Shown here: positions 36,066 through 50,826 of the stretch, one piece after another
Layout: every line of letters begins with the position of its first letter
How positions within the stretch are numbered: position 1 is the first letter of the stretch
NCBI GenBank assembly: GCA_028532985.1
Contig: JANCIK010000002.1
Location: 248,001 to 312,000 of the forward strand
Source: Stropharia rugosoannulata
Taxonomy: Eukaryota > Basidiomycota > Agaricomycetes > Agaricales > Strophariaceae
Direction of reading: 5' to 3'
Length of the DNA: 64,000 nt
Made by a program: the position numbers and the translations under genes
The notes under the pieces: model-generated
The model's input: only the letters and a program-made list of their open reading frames with translations
Told to the model about the DNA's origin: nothing
Databases searched by the model: none

Positions 36066-39032
36066 ATGCCTCGCGAGAACAGGAAAAGAGGCAAAAAGCA
36101 TAAGAAAGTACAAGATGAACAGCAATACATACCGGAATATGTCGAACCAGAAGTCACTGTCCAGAGCAGAGGAGAGCCATCGTGGATTGTGCCTGCTTCT
36201 GGACAGGCCGAAGAAGTGAACCTAGAAGCACCTTTTGGATACGTCGATGTCGACGTGAAAGCTTACTTTAGGACTGTCGATGTTCAAATATGTAATTGGC
36301 AAGAAAATCAGGACGACACTATGCAGGACGGAGATGTCGACCCCAACGAACGTATGTGATTTCGATTTCAATGAGTACTAGGGATTTATCTTCTGTACCG
36401 TAGATAAACGAATGTTCTTCACCGCCGCACTTCAGGAAATGCAAGGGAAAGAAAAGCAGCTTGCGACCGATCCTGACTGCTCCGTGATCCTGGAAAGGAT
36501 GACATACTCAATGGATGACTTTGTTCGAAGAGTATTCGTCGATAGTCTTGCCGGTTCGTAAGTTGTTTATTAATTCTTCTCTTTTATTTGTTTGTAATTG
36601 TAAACCGTTTTTCAGATATGATACTCTCGTGCGACATAGATTTGCTTCTCATGTCTGCCAAACACTTTTTACTGTCGCTAGAGACACTGTCTCCAGGGAG
36701 GTAAGAACACTGTCTATAAGTTTGAGATCATAAATGACTCATTATCCAGGTCAAAGGAATCATGCCGTCCAACCCTGCTTCGGGGGAGGAAGGGGAATTG
36801 CGGACCCTTTCGCAACTGGTACTGGAAATTTGCGAGGTACATCCTATTATTATCCTTATATATGCGCGTCTGAGAAGGCTTCTGATGTAGGAATTTCTGC
36901 CAACATTCTCGGAGCTGATCATGGACCCCTTCGCGTCCCATGTTATTCGAAGTCTCTTGCTACTTCTGTCTCCCAATCTTTCAACCTCTGAGGAGGGATC
37001 TCAATCTGCTTTGCGGTCTAAAAAAAGCTCGACGTGGAAAGCGCGCCAAGGACGAATGAAGTCAGTTTTCTCGGATGATAAAGGAAAAGGAAAGGATACC
37101 ACTCGTAGTACACCCCCAGAATTTCGACAGATGGCGCGCCGGTTTGTCAAAGTCGTGAGAGATCAGCTAGATGCGAATGAAACCCGGGCTCTTGCCGCCA
37201 ATAAGGTTGCTTGCCCAGGCCTTCAGGTAAGCAAAACGATCACGAATTTTCAGTTGCGGACGTTTGGCCGACATACAGTCATCAGATGTTGTTGGAGGTA
37301 GAGGCAGACCAGGATATGTCCAGTGAGCCTGACTCGCTGATGGACAGAGTCATGGCCGGCGCCATCTCGACATGCCGTACGTGAATTAATACTCAGCTAG
37401 TTGTGTCGAAACTAATTTAAAGACGACAGTTGATAACCCAAATGCCGATGTGGAAGAGTCCGACTATCTAGGCACTCTCCTCCGAGATGCTAACTCTTCC
37501 CATCTTTTGGAGATCATTGTTCTACGTTGTCCAGACGATACATTCAATGCTGTCTGGAATACATACTTCAAAGGGAAGCTTGCTCGACTGGCGAACCACC
37601 CCGTAGCCAACTTCGTTCTCGCAAAGGCTGTGGAACGGCTATCTGAGCAACAGTTGGCAGATGTGTTCTCTGAAGTAAATGGGACATGGAACAAATTAAT
37701 CCGTATGCATGTTAGTTATCTTTGTGCGACATCCGGTTTAACTCTTCTTCAGGTGCATCAAGGTCGGGCGTACTCAGAGCGGTCATCGATCGAATCTCTA
37801 TTCTCAAGCTTCCCAATCAGCAAGTTTCTGAGGTTGGTGTATCAAATCACGTAGAATATCAGGGTGCTCATGAAATGATCAGGCTGTTTATGAAGCTTTT
37901 GATCTAGAGACGGCTGAAGACCGTCTTTTGACGGTGCCTTGTGCGTTGACGCTTCTACCTATATCGGTATGCTTGGCCATTTTTCTTCTGTGTAACTTCA
38001 CCTATCATTGCAGCACAGGAGTATCGCAATGCTATCAGCCGTCGACCAAAAAAAGAGGAAAACGAACCACCGGCACATCACCACGGAAGTAGACATGCTC
38101 CAACGCATGTAGACCCATTGGAGCCTAAAACGCAAGGTAGCATCCTCGTGCAAGCCCTTCTACGACTCCCAGAGTCGATCAACAGCTTCGTCACGGACAG
38201 GTACGGCCAGCCACCTTGTATCCATAAAGCATCTCTCTGATATTTGGCTATTATGATCTTAAAGCATACATGCGCTTTCAATCGAGGACCGCATTAAAAT
38301 GGCGCAGAATGCCTCTGGCTCGCGTATTTTTGACGCGTTACTTGATTCGCCTACAGTTGCGTCCAAGGTTAAAAGGCAGTTCGTTATGGACTTTATCGGA
38401 CACTACCATCTCCTGGTGGACGATAAACTCGGCAGCCGTGTTGGAGACCGCTGTTGGGCGTTCGCCGATACGTATCTCAAGGTCCGTGGGTGCATTTGGG
38501 ACCAGTGCAATCAGGTTTTTGAGATCTCATTTGTTTTATCAAACAGGAAAAAATCGCAAGGTCTCTTGTTAACCAGGAACATGCTCTCGCCGCGTCCTTC
38601 TACGGGAAGTTCTTCGCGCGCAATTTGAACTTATACCTGCTCCAGCGGAAACCGGAAGATTGGCGAAACATGCAGTCGGAGCGCAAACGTGCGCAAGACC
38701 AGGAAAAACGTGAACAGGAGAAACTACGCTCGCAGCAGGCTACCCAAGTCGCACCTGCGCACGTGGAGCCACCTGCGCCGTCCAAGTCTAACTCCCGAAA
38801 ACGGAAATCGAGACCTGATAACGAGATCGACGCGCTTTTCGAGGAGAAGCTGGGTAAAAAGATCAAAAAAGGTACACTTGCTGAAAGCACCACCAAAACG
38901 CCTGCGGCTGCCACTACAGTTCCGGCATCGACTGGCAAGGACAAAAAATCTCAGGACAGGGATTTGGAGCAGGTTCTTGGTGCGATCCGCGTTGCTCCAA
39001 CTAACGATGGGAAGAAGAAGAAACATCACTAG
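36066..39032 (+). CDS. NOP9: nucleolar pumilio-repeat protein NOP9
   Basis: Twelve exons with consistent phases give about 786 residues: 36066..36351, 36404..36557, 36616..36700, 36750..36836, 36891..37226, 37286..37376, 37430..37702, 37753..37832, 37883..37966, 38019..38200, 38265..38481 and 38547..39032. It opens [14 protein letters not shown], a basic nucleolar-type start. Pumilio-like repeats follow, for example [57 protein letters not shown] and [14 protein letters not shown]. The tail is charged and Lys-rich. Nop9 is an essential pre-18S rRNA-binding factor that guards the ITS1 cleavage region during small-subunit assembly. It lies head-to-tail with the F-box gene, and NUG1 is 4 kb further upstream, so two ribosome-biogenesis factors lie close together. 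Confidence 0.9.
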
Positions 39033-39627
39033 CGCGATTGCTGCCTGTTTCACTCTGTTTTGGATAGACCGCGCTCGTCTAGAGTAACTTGCTAACCAAA
39101 AGTATTGACCTTCAGTAATTAATTAATTATCTCTAGAGTATCCTGTATCACAACATTGTATAGGTCGTACCGCCCATCTTTACCGCTGTTACCGCTCATG
39201 TAGTAATGTGGAAGCGCTCATCCACCGACCCGCAGACAATCTGGTTCCCATTCCAGCCTCCTTTAATAAATCGATAGTCACAAGTACACGAATTGGTATA
39301 TGTGACGCCGATGCGACATTCCTAAGTACTCTCGATACAATGTTTGAAAATTTGACACCTTGATGATGATATCCATAGGCTCTGATTGTTGAATTCACGT
39401 TCCAGTTGCTACACAGAGATATACTTATTCAGAGTTACTATGCTGTACACTGAGTGCGTATCATCATGCATCATGAGTAGTTGATTCTCAGCACATGTCA
39501 ATTTATATTCGACTCAATCATCATGACAATCCATGGAAACCTCCCCTTCGCTGTATGATTGTTTGGCATTTTCTTTGGCATTTTCTTGTATGTATGTCTT
39601 CTCCAATGGCGTGACACCGTCCAGCGT
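39033..39627. other. convergent intergenic
   Basis: 3' ends of NOP9 and the first actin gene face each other here. No gene seen. Confidence 0.4.
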
Positions 39628-41210
39628 TTAGAAGCATTCTACAATCGCGTTGTCAGTAAATTCCTCGAATCAAGAGCTAAAAACCAGACGCACTGCGGTG
39701 AACAATTCCCGGACCCGACTCGTCGTACTCTTGCTTGGAGATCCACATGTTCTGGAACGTGCTCAGAGACGCAAGAATTGAGCCACCGATCCAGACGGAG
39801 TATTTGCGCTCGGGCGGCGCGACGATCTTCACTTTGACACTCGACGGCGCGAGCGCGGTGAGTTCTTTCTGCATGCGGTCTGCGATACCGGGGAACATGG
39901 TCGTGCCTCCGGACAGGACAATATTGCCGTAGAGTTCCCTGCGGATGTCTAGATCGCACTTGGTAATGGAATTGTATCTGGATGGGAGTGCGTTAAGTTA
40001 AGCACACTAGTCTGTAGCAGGACACCTACGTTGTCTCGTGGATACCGGCCGCTTCGAGACCCAGGAAGTTCGGCTGGAAGAGGGCCTCGGGGGCACGGAA
40101 TCTAAGCAACGTGCAACGCGTTAATGTCAATACCGTTGGCGGATAGATAAATACCTACCGCTCGTTTCCGACCGTGATGACCTGGCCATCAGGCAGCTCG
40201 TAGGTCTTCTCGATGGCAGACGAGTTCGCGGCCGTCATGAGCTCCTGCTCAAAGTCGAGCGCGACGTAGCACAGCTTCTCCTTGATGTCGCGCACGATCT
40301 CGCGCTCCGCGGTGGTCGTGAACGGGTAGCCGCGCTCGCCGAGGTTCTTGACGAGCTGGTCGGTGAGGTCGCGCCCGGCGAGGTCGAGGCGGAGGATAGC
40401 GTGCGGGAGCGCGAAGCCCTCGTAGATGGGCACAACGTGTGTAACACCGTCGCCCGAATCGCACACGATGCCCGTCGTGCGCCCAGACGAGTACAGCGAG
40501 AGCACGGCCTGGATCTGCACGTAGAACGCGGGCGCGTTGAACGTCTCGAACATGATCTGCGTCATCTTCTCGCGGTTTGCCTTGGGGTTGAGCGGCGCCT
40601 CGGTGAGCAGCACCGGGTGCTCCTCCGGCGCGACGCGCAGCTCGTTGTAGAACGTGTGGTGCCAGATCTTCTCCATGTCGTCCCAGTTCGTCACGATGCC
40701 GTGCTCGATTGGATACTTGAGCGTGAGGATGCCTCGTTTGGCCTGGGCCTCGTCACTGGGAGAACGTCGGTATTAGTGATTTTTGCTGCGTGCCAAAGAA
40801 AATATATATTGCATACCCAACGTAGGCGTCCTTCTGACCCATTCCTACCATGACACCCTCATATCGGTTGCGTCCAACGATAGACCTGGGATCCAGTATC
40901 AATACAGCGAGAGCAGACAGCAAAAATTCACACTTACGGAAAGACAGCGCGAGGGGCGTCATCACCTTCACGAGTTCAGCACAAATCAACACTCTTGTCC
41001 AGCTTAGAACGTACCAGCAACTATGCGCACAAACCAGGTCAGCTCCAGTTATTATAGAACAATACACAGTAGTACTCACAGCCCGCCTTGCACATGCCCG
41101 ATCCATTATCAATAACCTAGCATACCCGGATTTAGCAAAAGCGGCACAGGCAGCACCGAAAACGGTGGGAGAGGAGCGCGTACCAGTGCTGCAACATCGT
41201 CCTCTGCCAT
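39628..41210 (-). CDS. act: actin, gene 1
   Basis: Nine exons (41184..41210, 41080..41116, 41015..41020, 40938..40965, 40817..40885, 40159..40755, 40030..40101, 39694..39977, 39628..39638) give 376 residues. It runs [34 protein letters not shown] to [12 protein letters not shown]. The ATP-binding loops ([18 protein letters not shown]) and [10 protein letters not shown] are intact. One exon is only 6 nt (TTGCTG, coding part of FAG), and the last is 11 nt (KCF plus stop). It forms filaments for polarity, cytokinesis and transport. Its coding region is more GC-rich than that of gene 2. It has small differences from the second copy (for example [27 protein letters not shown]), including a Cys in the nucleotide-loop region, so it is the more derived copy. 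Confidence 0.95.
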
Positions 41211-41326
41211 GGTGTGTCGTTAGTGTCTTATCAGTTGGGTCTGTGGTTGGTCGTCGAGTGAGGGTGGCCTAGCCGGGTCCTGTGAGTATGGGGGGTGGTG
41301 GTCCAACCACAACTCGCCCCAGCAGC

Positions 41327-41336
41327 TTTTTATATA
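41327..41336 (-). promoter_or_regulatory. candidate TATA box of actin gene 1
   Basis: TATATAAAAA on the minus strand, about 120 bp upstream of the ATG at 41210. Confidence 0.45.
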
Positions 41337-42751
41337 CGCATAGATCTTAACCAGCGCCTGCAATACGGCGTCCGCCGCAGGCGCCGTCCGCGTACTGCGG
41401 GAAACAAGCCACAATGCAGCTGTCAGCCATTAGTACTTACAATGTATGAGCATAATTGGCTCGGCGGCACTGTGAGCTGCGAGGTGCTGCGGTGCTGCTC
41501 GACGCTCATCCATGCCCGCGCCTCTTTTTCATTATGACGCCACTTCGCAGAGAAAACAGAACGCGCAGTCGAATGCGCTGCACGGCTTCTCCTCGGTGGC
41601 ACCGTGCGCGCATGTCCACACCGGCCTGATAACGTCTGCTGGAGGCCGGTGTCAGTACGGACGAGTATAGAGGGTTTCAGGGGGCAAAATTTGGGGATGT
41701 GTAAGCAGGTGTATTTTAGTCCTGTAGACGAAGTCGTAGTCGGAGTCGGACTTGTAGTCAGAAGAGGCGGTGCTACCGCAGCACAAGCAAGCTAATTAAA
41801 TCCCAAAATGTCAAGAATTGCCTAACTGAGGGAAGAACCTGAACGTACAAAAAAACACTAGGTGTAATCGCCAGTCATTAGTGGTTTCTGAGCTACAAAG
41901 GAGAGACGAACCAAGATCATTAATTCAATAGGTGGTGTTCCAAACTAGAGCGTGTGACCCCCCGAGAAGGTGTTGGCAGTTGCAAGGTTGTCATCCTTGT
42001 ATAGCCGTCAGGGTCCGTAGCTCTTCGAAGAGGAGCATGTGCAGCTTGTGGGTATCTCAGGAGCTGGCTACTGATGGGAGCCATCCACGGCCACCTGTTG
42101 CTGTTGGTATCTATGATTACGCAACTAATATGTAGCGTTTTGGTTTATCTCATTATGCAAGCTGATTTCAGTTCTTGCACACCATAAATTGCAAGCTAGT
42201 AGCAGACCGTAAGAATGAGCAAATGGTCAAGTCCGAGGCGGTTCTGGAGGAAGGCCTACTGAATGAATTTGGTTGCTGTCAATTTACTCGTGCCCAAGCG
42301 GTTGAAAGAAAACAGCTCCGGCTACTGCAGTCCTTTCATCATCATTCATCATCAATCGAGGATGCTTGGTTGGAAGAACGTTAGAGTTACGTGATCTCGA
42401 CGCTGTAATGGAACAACGAAACCGGGAAAGTAACCGACTTATCCATGTCAATGTAACGCTTTCGCAAACTATGTAAGCATCAACAGTTTTCGAAGCCTAC
42501 CTTCCTCCAGATACGTTTAGACAGTCATGAAAACCCATCATGAAGGTAAAACTCATCTCAGACAAACAAACGAATGGATGGGCATCCTTTTGAGGGATTA
42601 AAGACAAATTGTATTGGATAGTCGACGCCAAAGAACAGCACATGAATTAATATTCCTCCACACACCCCACCGCACGGACCATTTACTTCTATTCCAAAAA
42701 CATGCCGACGCATCATTACTTCGCACTCGTGTCTCGTCATATCGTGATCGT
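41337..42751. other. intergenic between the actin genes
   Basis: Promoter side of actin gene 1 and 3' flank of actin gene 2. Only short frames; no repeat or RNA gene recognised. Confidence 0.35.
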
Positions 42752-44319
<1,568 letters not shown>

Positions 44320-46626
44320 TGTTATTATTCGTCAAGTGTAAGAGATGTGGGGCGGTAAACGAGCTGCGGGCGCGCAGATGATCGATTTAAGGGATGGCGA
44401 TCCAAGATGCGTAGCAGCAGACAAGACGGACGTTAGCACAGAATACGTGGCTGCGGGGGAGCTCATCGCGACGAACGTCGGAGAGGGGCTTACCTAGTGG
44501 GGCTCCGTCGATGAGATGATGGGCAAAGGGGGGATCAACGAGGAGCTTGTATTCTGTGCTGGCTTATCCGATTGCGTGAGGGCAGGCTCGGCCGACTTCC
44601 TTTTCTGGACCCCTGTCCGCGTTACTGCCCGCGCTTCCTTTGCTCCATTTCTTCAACGTCTCACTTGGTTCTTTTGTTTCCTTTGTTCTCTTGGCTCAAC
44701 CATGCATTACAAGCTGCTTATGATCCTGCTACTTTTCTCTACAACTAGCTTTCTGTGGTCAACGAAAACTGACATAGCCACCGTACTGCGGAGCGTCACC
44801 ACATGGCCATCCATGTCCGAGGACAGCCCAGCTAGAAGTTGCCCCGAGTAACGTCGAATTATGCGAAGAACTACTCCCGCGGTCTTTGGACTTGGTCATT
44901 TCTTTTGGCTGATTCGTCATATCCTCTACATCTCCACTGTCGCTCGCATATAGCGGAATCGACCGTAGTCTGCTCGTCTTCGTTCTAGGACATCTACTTG
45001 GAAAATTCTGTGATCTCTTAATTTCTTAAAGCGCCCCTGGAGCAGGTTTGATATTCTACGGAGACGAACTACATACCACAGGCACATTAATTCCTCTCGC
45101 GACCCGGTAGCGCCCACTGCTTAAGCTTGAGCGTCAATCCCCAGGAACTTACGTATCGTGTGTGTGTAAATTTTTACCTCATCCGCACCTCTAATTTGCA
45201 CACCTTCATGCATGCGGTCAGTCTCATTCTATCATAGGTTTTCTCTAATGATAAGGCTTCATTCAATCTGAATATAAATCTATTCTTAAACCAGCGTTAT
45301 GTGAATAAGCACATGATGTTTTACAAGCTTTTACGGTGGAAAATCTGCAGGAATCAGGGGCGGGGATGTGTTAATCCGCAAAGTCCGCAAAATCCGCTGT
45401 ACTGCGTATAAAAAGGTTCAACAACAAACCGAACGATTCACCGAGCTTTCAGCTTCTTATACATCATATCTCTAGTGCTCTTCCGAGCTGGGAGGCAATA
45501 GCGGATCGATTATCGTATCAGCAGCCTGGCTCAAAAGTTCTTGTCAGCCCTTAAAATGAAGAAAACCTACGAATTCTTGTTCTGCCAACTAGGGTATGCT
45601 CCTGAATTTCTGAAAGCACATGGATAGCCTCTCAGGCCGAACTATGAGCTACTATGGGCCGAAAAATCCAACATTATTGTACTACTAGCAGAAACTTTCT
45701 GGCCGCCGAGATGATTCTCATGGAGTACCGAATAATGCATGTCTTACCCATGACGACAGCAACCGCAACTCTTCCCTGGCGCTGTCTAGGATGTGCGAAG
45801 TCGCGCGTTTCATAGATTCACAGGGCTATGGGATGACAGAGGCGGGAAAGGGATAGAAGCGATACGTCAAGGCTATGCTTACTTGCGACAAAGGCAAGAT
45901 GTTCTCTTTCATCAATGCGAGGAATTTTTATCTGAGATTACAAGCACTTAACAGGAAGGAGATGGTCCATCTTTATATAAATAATAGCCTCCATAGCACA
46001 AATTAACGGTGAACAAAAGTACAAGCCTCTCACTATAGCGGTACGCCCTCCCTGTGGTGGATGCCCTCGAACAACGTCCAAATATACTGGTGAGGCAGGA
46101 TGGTTGACATGTTTTTAATGTCAACAATGTCAATCACTGGTGCATTGTTTCAGCTACGCACATGACATCTACCAACAAACCTTCACCAGTTCGCATTATT
46201 AGCGTTTATCACTGATCCCAGCCACAGATAGAAGTGCCGAGTTGTACGCTTCGAGTGGTAAGCCGTGCCACGGGTGGCCAAGGAAGCGGCGCCGACACGC
46301 CCGCCTGTGTGCCCAGCTCGACTATTAAGGAAGAAAGAAGGTCGCTTCCCGAGTCCATCATTCACATAGATACACCCTGGCAGGCTTATTCCGGGCGCAG
46401 ACGCTGTCCGGCAAAGCCGCCCCCTGCGACGGCCAATCACAACGCCCTCGCGCGCAAACTTACACTCCTCTTGAGAACCACGCCCGTCCTCGTACTGACA
46501 GGCGTACGATCGTCCAGTCTTATTTATATCCTCCTCGTGTATTTAACCCCCTTATAAGTGGTGGAACCTCACGTTCCCATGCGCGCGAGCTAGTCACCTT
46601 CGCCAGTGATCTTCCCCGGACCTCAA
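44320..46626. other. intergenic
   Basis: Divergent promoter region between actin gene 2 and the DUF6534 gene. A plus-strand frame at 44516..44851 contains one hydrophobic stretch but nothing recognisable. No gene supported. Confidence 0.35.
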
Positions 46627-48597
46627 ATGCACAGTCCGCTCGATTCGACGTTTGGGGTTTGGTTTATATGTCTGTGGATTCAGACCCTGTAAGTGGCTTA
46701 CTACGGATGTCGAGGATAGCCCTGACGGACTCGGTTAGTCTCCAAGGGTGTGGACTCCTGCAAGCATTTCTGTACTTCCACTGGTACCCGAATGATAGAT
46801 GGGGCACTAAAGGATTGGTGAATTTTTTACTTCAAATCGTCATTCAGTCTCTAAACAGCTCTGAAGGTCCTATTCCTCATGTACGTCTGCGTTCTGTAAC
46901 CACGCCACATACGAAGCCATTGGAGACTTACTTTGGGGCGAAGTGTCATAGAGAGTTTCCAGCTTATCGTCTTCTTCCAAATCACCTATTTCTACCTCAT
47001 AACCCACTTCGGGGACACAGCCAACCTCGACGTAATCTACTGGTACGCCACATTAATCGTGTTCAAATTAATCCATGCAGCTGAATTCGATGAAATAGGC
47101 AAGATGCGGTATGTCGGAGTGGAGAAAAGACCGGGGCCGGATTATACTGAAAATTGAATATTAGGCACAGCTCTTGTCCACGGTATGTAACCCTATCATA
47201 GCTGAGCAAAAAGCCTCTATATCTGATTATAATTACAGTACTTGTCTGCTTTTGCTGTCCAACTGTAAGTAATCAGAGTGACTCTGTCAAACAGAGAAGT
47301 CCACTCATGCTCCTGATTCAGATATTTCGCGTACTCCATCTATTTCTGTGAGCCCTTTGCTCCCCATGGGACAAGATCCTTTCTGAGATTCTCGTTGTAA
47401 CAGTGGACAGAACACTCAAACTACGCGTAGTAGCCATTGTGAGCTCCTCCTTTTAGTATACTAGCATATCAACGAGACTCACCATATTTTAAGGTACTGT
47501 TAGCGCTCACTGGCATCGGTGCGTGTTTGCTCTACCGTGGGTTAATACAAAACATCCGCGAGGCCTAACGATTTGAATCCCCATCCATCGTTGATTGATT
47601 TAGGCGCCGGCCTCAGTACGTTTCTCCTTTCGGTTCCCCGATTGCCGCCCGGCTGACGGAAGAGTGCACTGCTTATCCCTACAGATCAAACGGTGACAAC
47701 GTCAGTGTTTAACCCAAGCCACCGCCCAGAGTCAAACTAATGCGTCGATTAACAGAGTCCAATTACATCTGTTCTCCGACCTGGGCAAAACGAAGGTACA
47801 CAAACAAATTTTGGTTTTTCCTAACCCAAATGACTTCGAAATCTCACTCTACCATGTATATATCTGCAGATCGTATCGACTCTCCAGGCGGCTGCGACGC
47901 TATGCTGCGACGTGATGATCACAGCGACTCTATTAAGTAGCTTGAAGAAGCATAAAGGAGCCATCAAAACGTAAGCGATGATGGGCGCCTTTGCATCAAC
48001 TTGACCCAGCGCTGACGGTGTCGCCTCAGTACAAACAACCTTCTAAACAGATTAATGGTCATTGCAGTAAATCGCGGGGTGCTGACAGCAGTTTGCGCAA
48101 TGATAAATATGATATTGGTTCGTTACTTGCTCTGCTAAACTCTACATTCCTTTCTAAATTGTGTCTTGTCGACGACGTCAGTTTGTAGCGAAGCCAGACA
48201 CGTACTACTTTTTCTTCGGCTTGGAACTAAGTGGAAAGCGTACGCTTTTTAACCACACCGAGAATCGCATATATCACACATCACTTACACTTTTGTAGTA
48301 TACATGAACAGCGCACTGGCAACGTACGCATCGGGCATTTCTTCTCCGTGTGTAACCCTAATATCCCAATTAAAATATAGTCTCAACTCGCGGAAGCACA
48401 TCGCAGCCAAGGCATTCACCGCCAGCACGGAGTCAGAGAACGTAGTGGGACAATGGAATGCCATTTCGATGTCAAACATGAGCCGCAACGGACGCCCGCG
48501 CACCCTCCAGGAACCACCAACGATGCACATCTTGGTCGAGCACCAAATCCAAAGAAAGTCAGACGAGGTGAGCATCAGCCTGTCACTCTGCGCTTGA
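46627..48597 (+). CDS. DUF6534-type multi-pass membrane protein
   Basis: Fragments in several exons match the layout of this mushroom membrane family. Exon 1 (46627..46688) joins 46739 onward to read STFGVWFICLWIQTL-LQGCGLLQAFLYFHWYPNDRW. Later segments are FQLIVFFQITYFYLITHFGD, YFAYSIYF, QAAATLCCDVMITATLLSSL, LMVIAVNRGVLTAVCAMINM and VYMNSALAT-LNSRKHIAA. The C-terminal tail ends at 48597. About seven transmembrane helices are expected. The function of the family is unknown. Not all internal splice junctions could be settled by eye; one near 46870-46960 does not join cleanly, so a small defect cannot be excluded. Confidence 0.65.
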
Positions 48598-49009
48598 AAA
48601 GCGCGCTACTCTGACTTTGACTGAATAAGGATTTAAAGAAAGCAAAGGATATGGGGGAGGCGGTTGTATAAAATGTTGTACCAGAAATATACCCTCTAGC
48701 TGTATAAGGCTCACTGAGGTGGTGGTCCACAGCTTTTGTTCGAGGAACAATTTAGTATATATGGCACTCCTTCATAAATTTAACACTTAATGTGCTTGTA
48801 TTACGAGAAGCCTTTGGATTATACCCTTCATTTAGTTACTATACCATGAGTATATGTGCCCACGTAGTAAAATGTAGAAGTCGACCTTTGTCATACAAGA
48901 AGATACAAAAAGAAAGCAAGCGAACAACATCAAGAGAAAAGAGATTCGTAACAATTGAAAAATCATGAGATCACTGTTGTCGGAAGATAACATCCTTCCA
49001 AATCTGAGT

Positions 49010-49980
49010 TTAGGATGGCTGCGCAGCAGGGATGTACGGCTGCTGGGGGACAGCTTGCATCTGCACAGACGGTATTGTCTGCTGGTAATTCGTCTGGCCA
49101 TACTGCACGGGCTGCGGCACCCCAGCTTCGGCACTCTTTGCAGACCCAGGGTTTCCAGCGGCGGCATAGTCGGTCTCGACGACGATCCCGGTCCAAACTG
49201 CGGTGTTACCGCGCATGTGCTGCCTCAAGACGAGGAAGAAGAAGAAACCATTGTAAGCCAGGACTGCATTCACGCGTTCAGTCTCGGAGACAATAGTTTT
49301 TTTTTATTACTGAAAATATGGCTTACGGAGTATCCAGGCGAGGAAGGAGAACGCCGTTATGGCTCCTGTTTGCTGGCAGATAGACTTCGACTTGCCAACT
49401 TGGGAAAGGGACGATTGTAAGTGCTAGATCTTTCAAAGGTTCGTGGTAGAATCTTCAACTTACTGAACCAGTCGCAATGGCCCAACCATGGCGTCGAAGC
49501 TACATGCCCTGCACACGAAAGCCACAAGACCCACAAGAACCCTATCTCAATCTGTGAGTGATGAACAAAATGTTCAAATCGTAATGATGCTTACAGGTCC
49601 AGAGCAGCTCCACGGTAATCATGGATGTAATAGCATTCTTCCGGTTCATTGAGATCCACAGGCTAATAGTGTTAAGTTGCTAATGAGCATAGAAAACTAA
49701 ACAGCATGCGGTATGGCGTACAGAGGCGGGAGCGAAATGATCGTCAAGAGACCCGTTGCAATCGCAAGGGCCGCAAAGGTGAAGTAGCCCCCATGCGTCC
49801 GCGACGTCGTGAAGTCGGTTATTGACGCTCCGAGGACGAAGACGATGAACCCAAACACGGACGCAACAGCTATACAGAGGGATGCATGTCAATCGATGCA
49901 CACCATGTATTAAACAGGCTGAACGTACAGAATGCACCTATCCTAACAAGCCTGAAAGTAGCATTGATATCTTCAACCAT
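49010..49980 (-). CDS. MARVEL-like four-helix membrane protein
   Basis: Starts at 49980 with MVEDINATFRLVRIGAF. Exons then encode SVFGFIVFVLGASITDF and GYFTFAALAIATGLLTIISLPP (helices 1-2), LWISMNRKNAITSMITVELLW and IGFLWVLWLSCAGHVA (helix 3), SICQQTGAITAFSFLAWIL and NAVLAYNGFFFFLVLRQHMRG (helix 4). The cytoplasmic tail is rich in Gln, Pro and Ala and ends at 49010. Four helices with a conserved Cys before the last helix and a polar tail fit the MARVEL-like group of fungal plasma-membrane proteins. Exon boundaries were identified roughly, with about six introns. Confidence 0.65.
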
Positions 49981-50826
49981 GATGTACACTGATTGCGGCG
50001 TATGCGACTGCAGAACGACGAGACAAAACAGTCACCGCAAGGGAAGAAGGTGGGCGTGGTACCGTTCTTCGAGTGTACCGTGCCCAATTTATGTGTAGGA
50101 AGTCGGACCCTGCAGATACAGCAATCCATAGCTGCAACTTGGCAGGGACAAGCGCAAAGGAGCTTTGCGGAGGATTTAGGTGCCTGAATGGCAATGATGT
50201 GTATCAGGTATCTGCAGGGCCAAGCTTATAGCTGTCATGAAGTGGTCAACGGCGGCATTCCAATGAATAGAAGCACAGCTTCATGTTCTTGTCCTTCATA
50301 GCCTTGAGGACCAATCTGCGCCAATTTGTATAAGCATAGCTATGATGCGAGGCTAGTTAAAACTGTCAACATAGCCTTTTCTGTATTTCATGCAGAAATT
50401 GGATCTACATAAATGGCGGGCGTTATCTCAAATCTGCGCAAAAGGACTTCGCTGTCAGTCAAGACCACTGGGAAAGGTGTCATTTGGTGTCATACATACA
50501 GACTTGGATACCCTGGGGCCGGGGAACTGAAAGTTGAAAGCTTAGTACAGCGTAAGTAGCTTGATGACAGAATTGCAGTCTGCTTAGCCTTTCTAACCGA
50601 ATCTCCGTCGCGGCGGAAATGACTCATTCAACAATGGGGATTTAGTTTGTCCCTTCATAACTCCAAATAACCATATTGGTACCCGAAATGACAGAGGAAA
50701 GAATGGAATCTACAGCTTTATTAGCAGATCGATGCTACTTGCCTAGTCCACGCAATTTACGAAGTTTCATGTCATCCTCCCTTTCCCCAAATTAATCCAG
50801 ACAAATAGATGCAGTTATTCAACGAC
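49981..50826. other. intergenic
   Basis: Promoter side of the MARVEL-like gene and 3' flank of the C2H2 gene. No gene recognised. Confidence 0.35.
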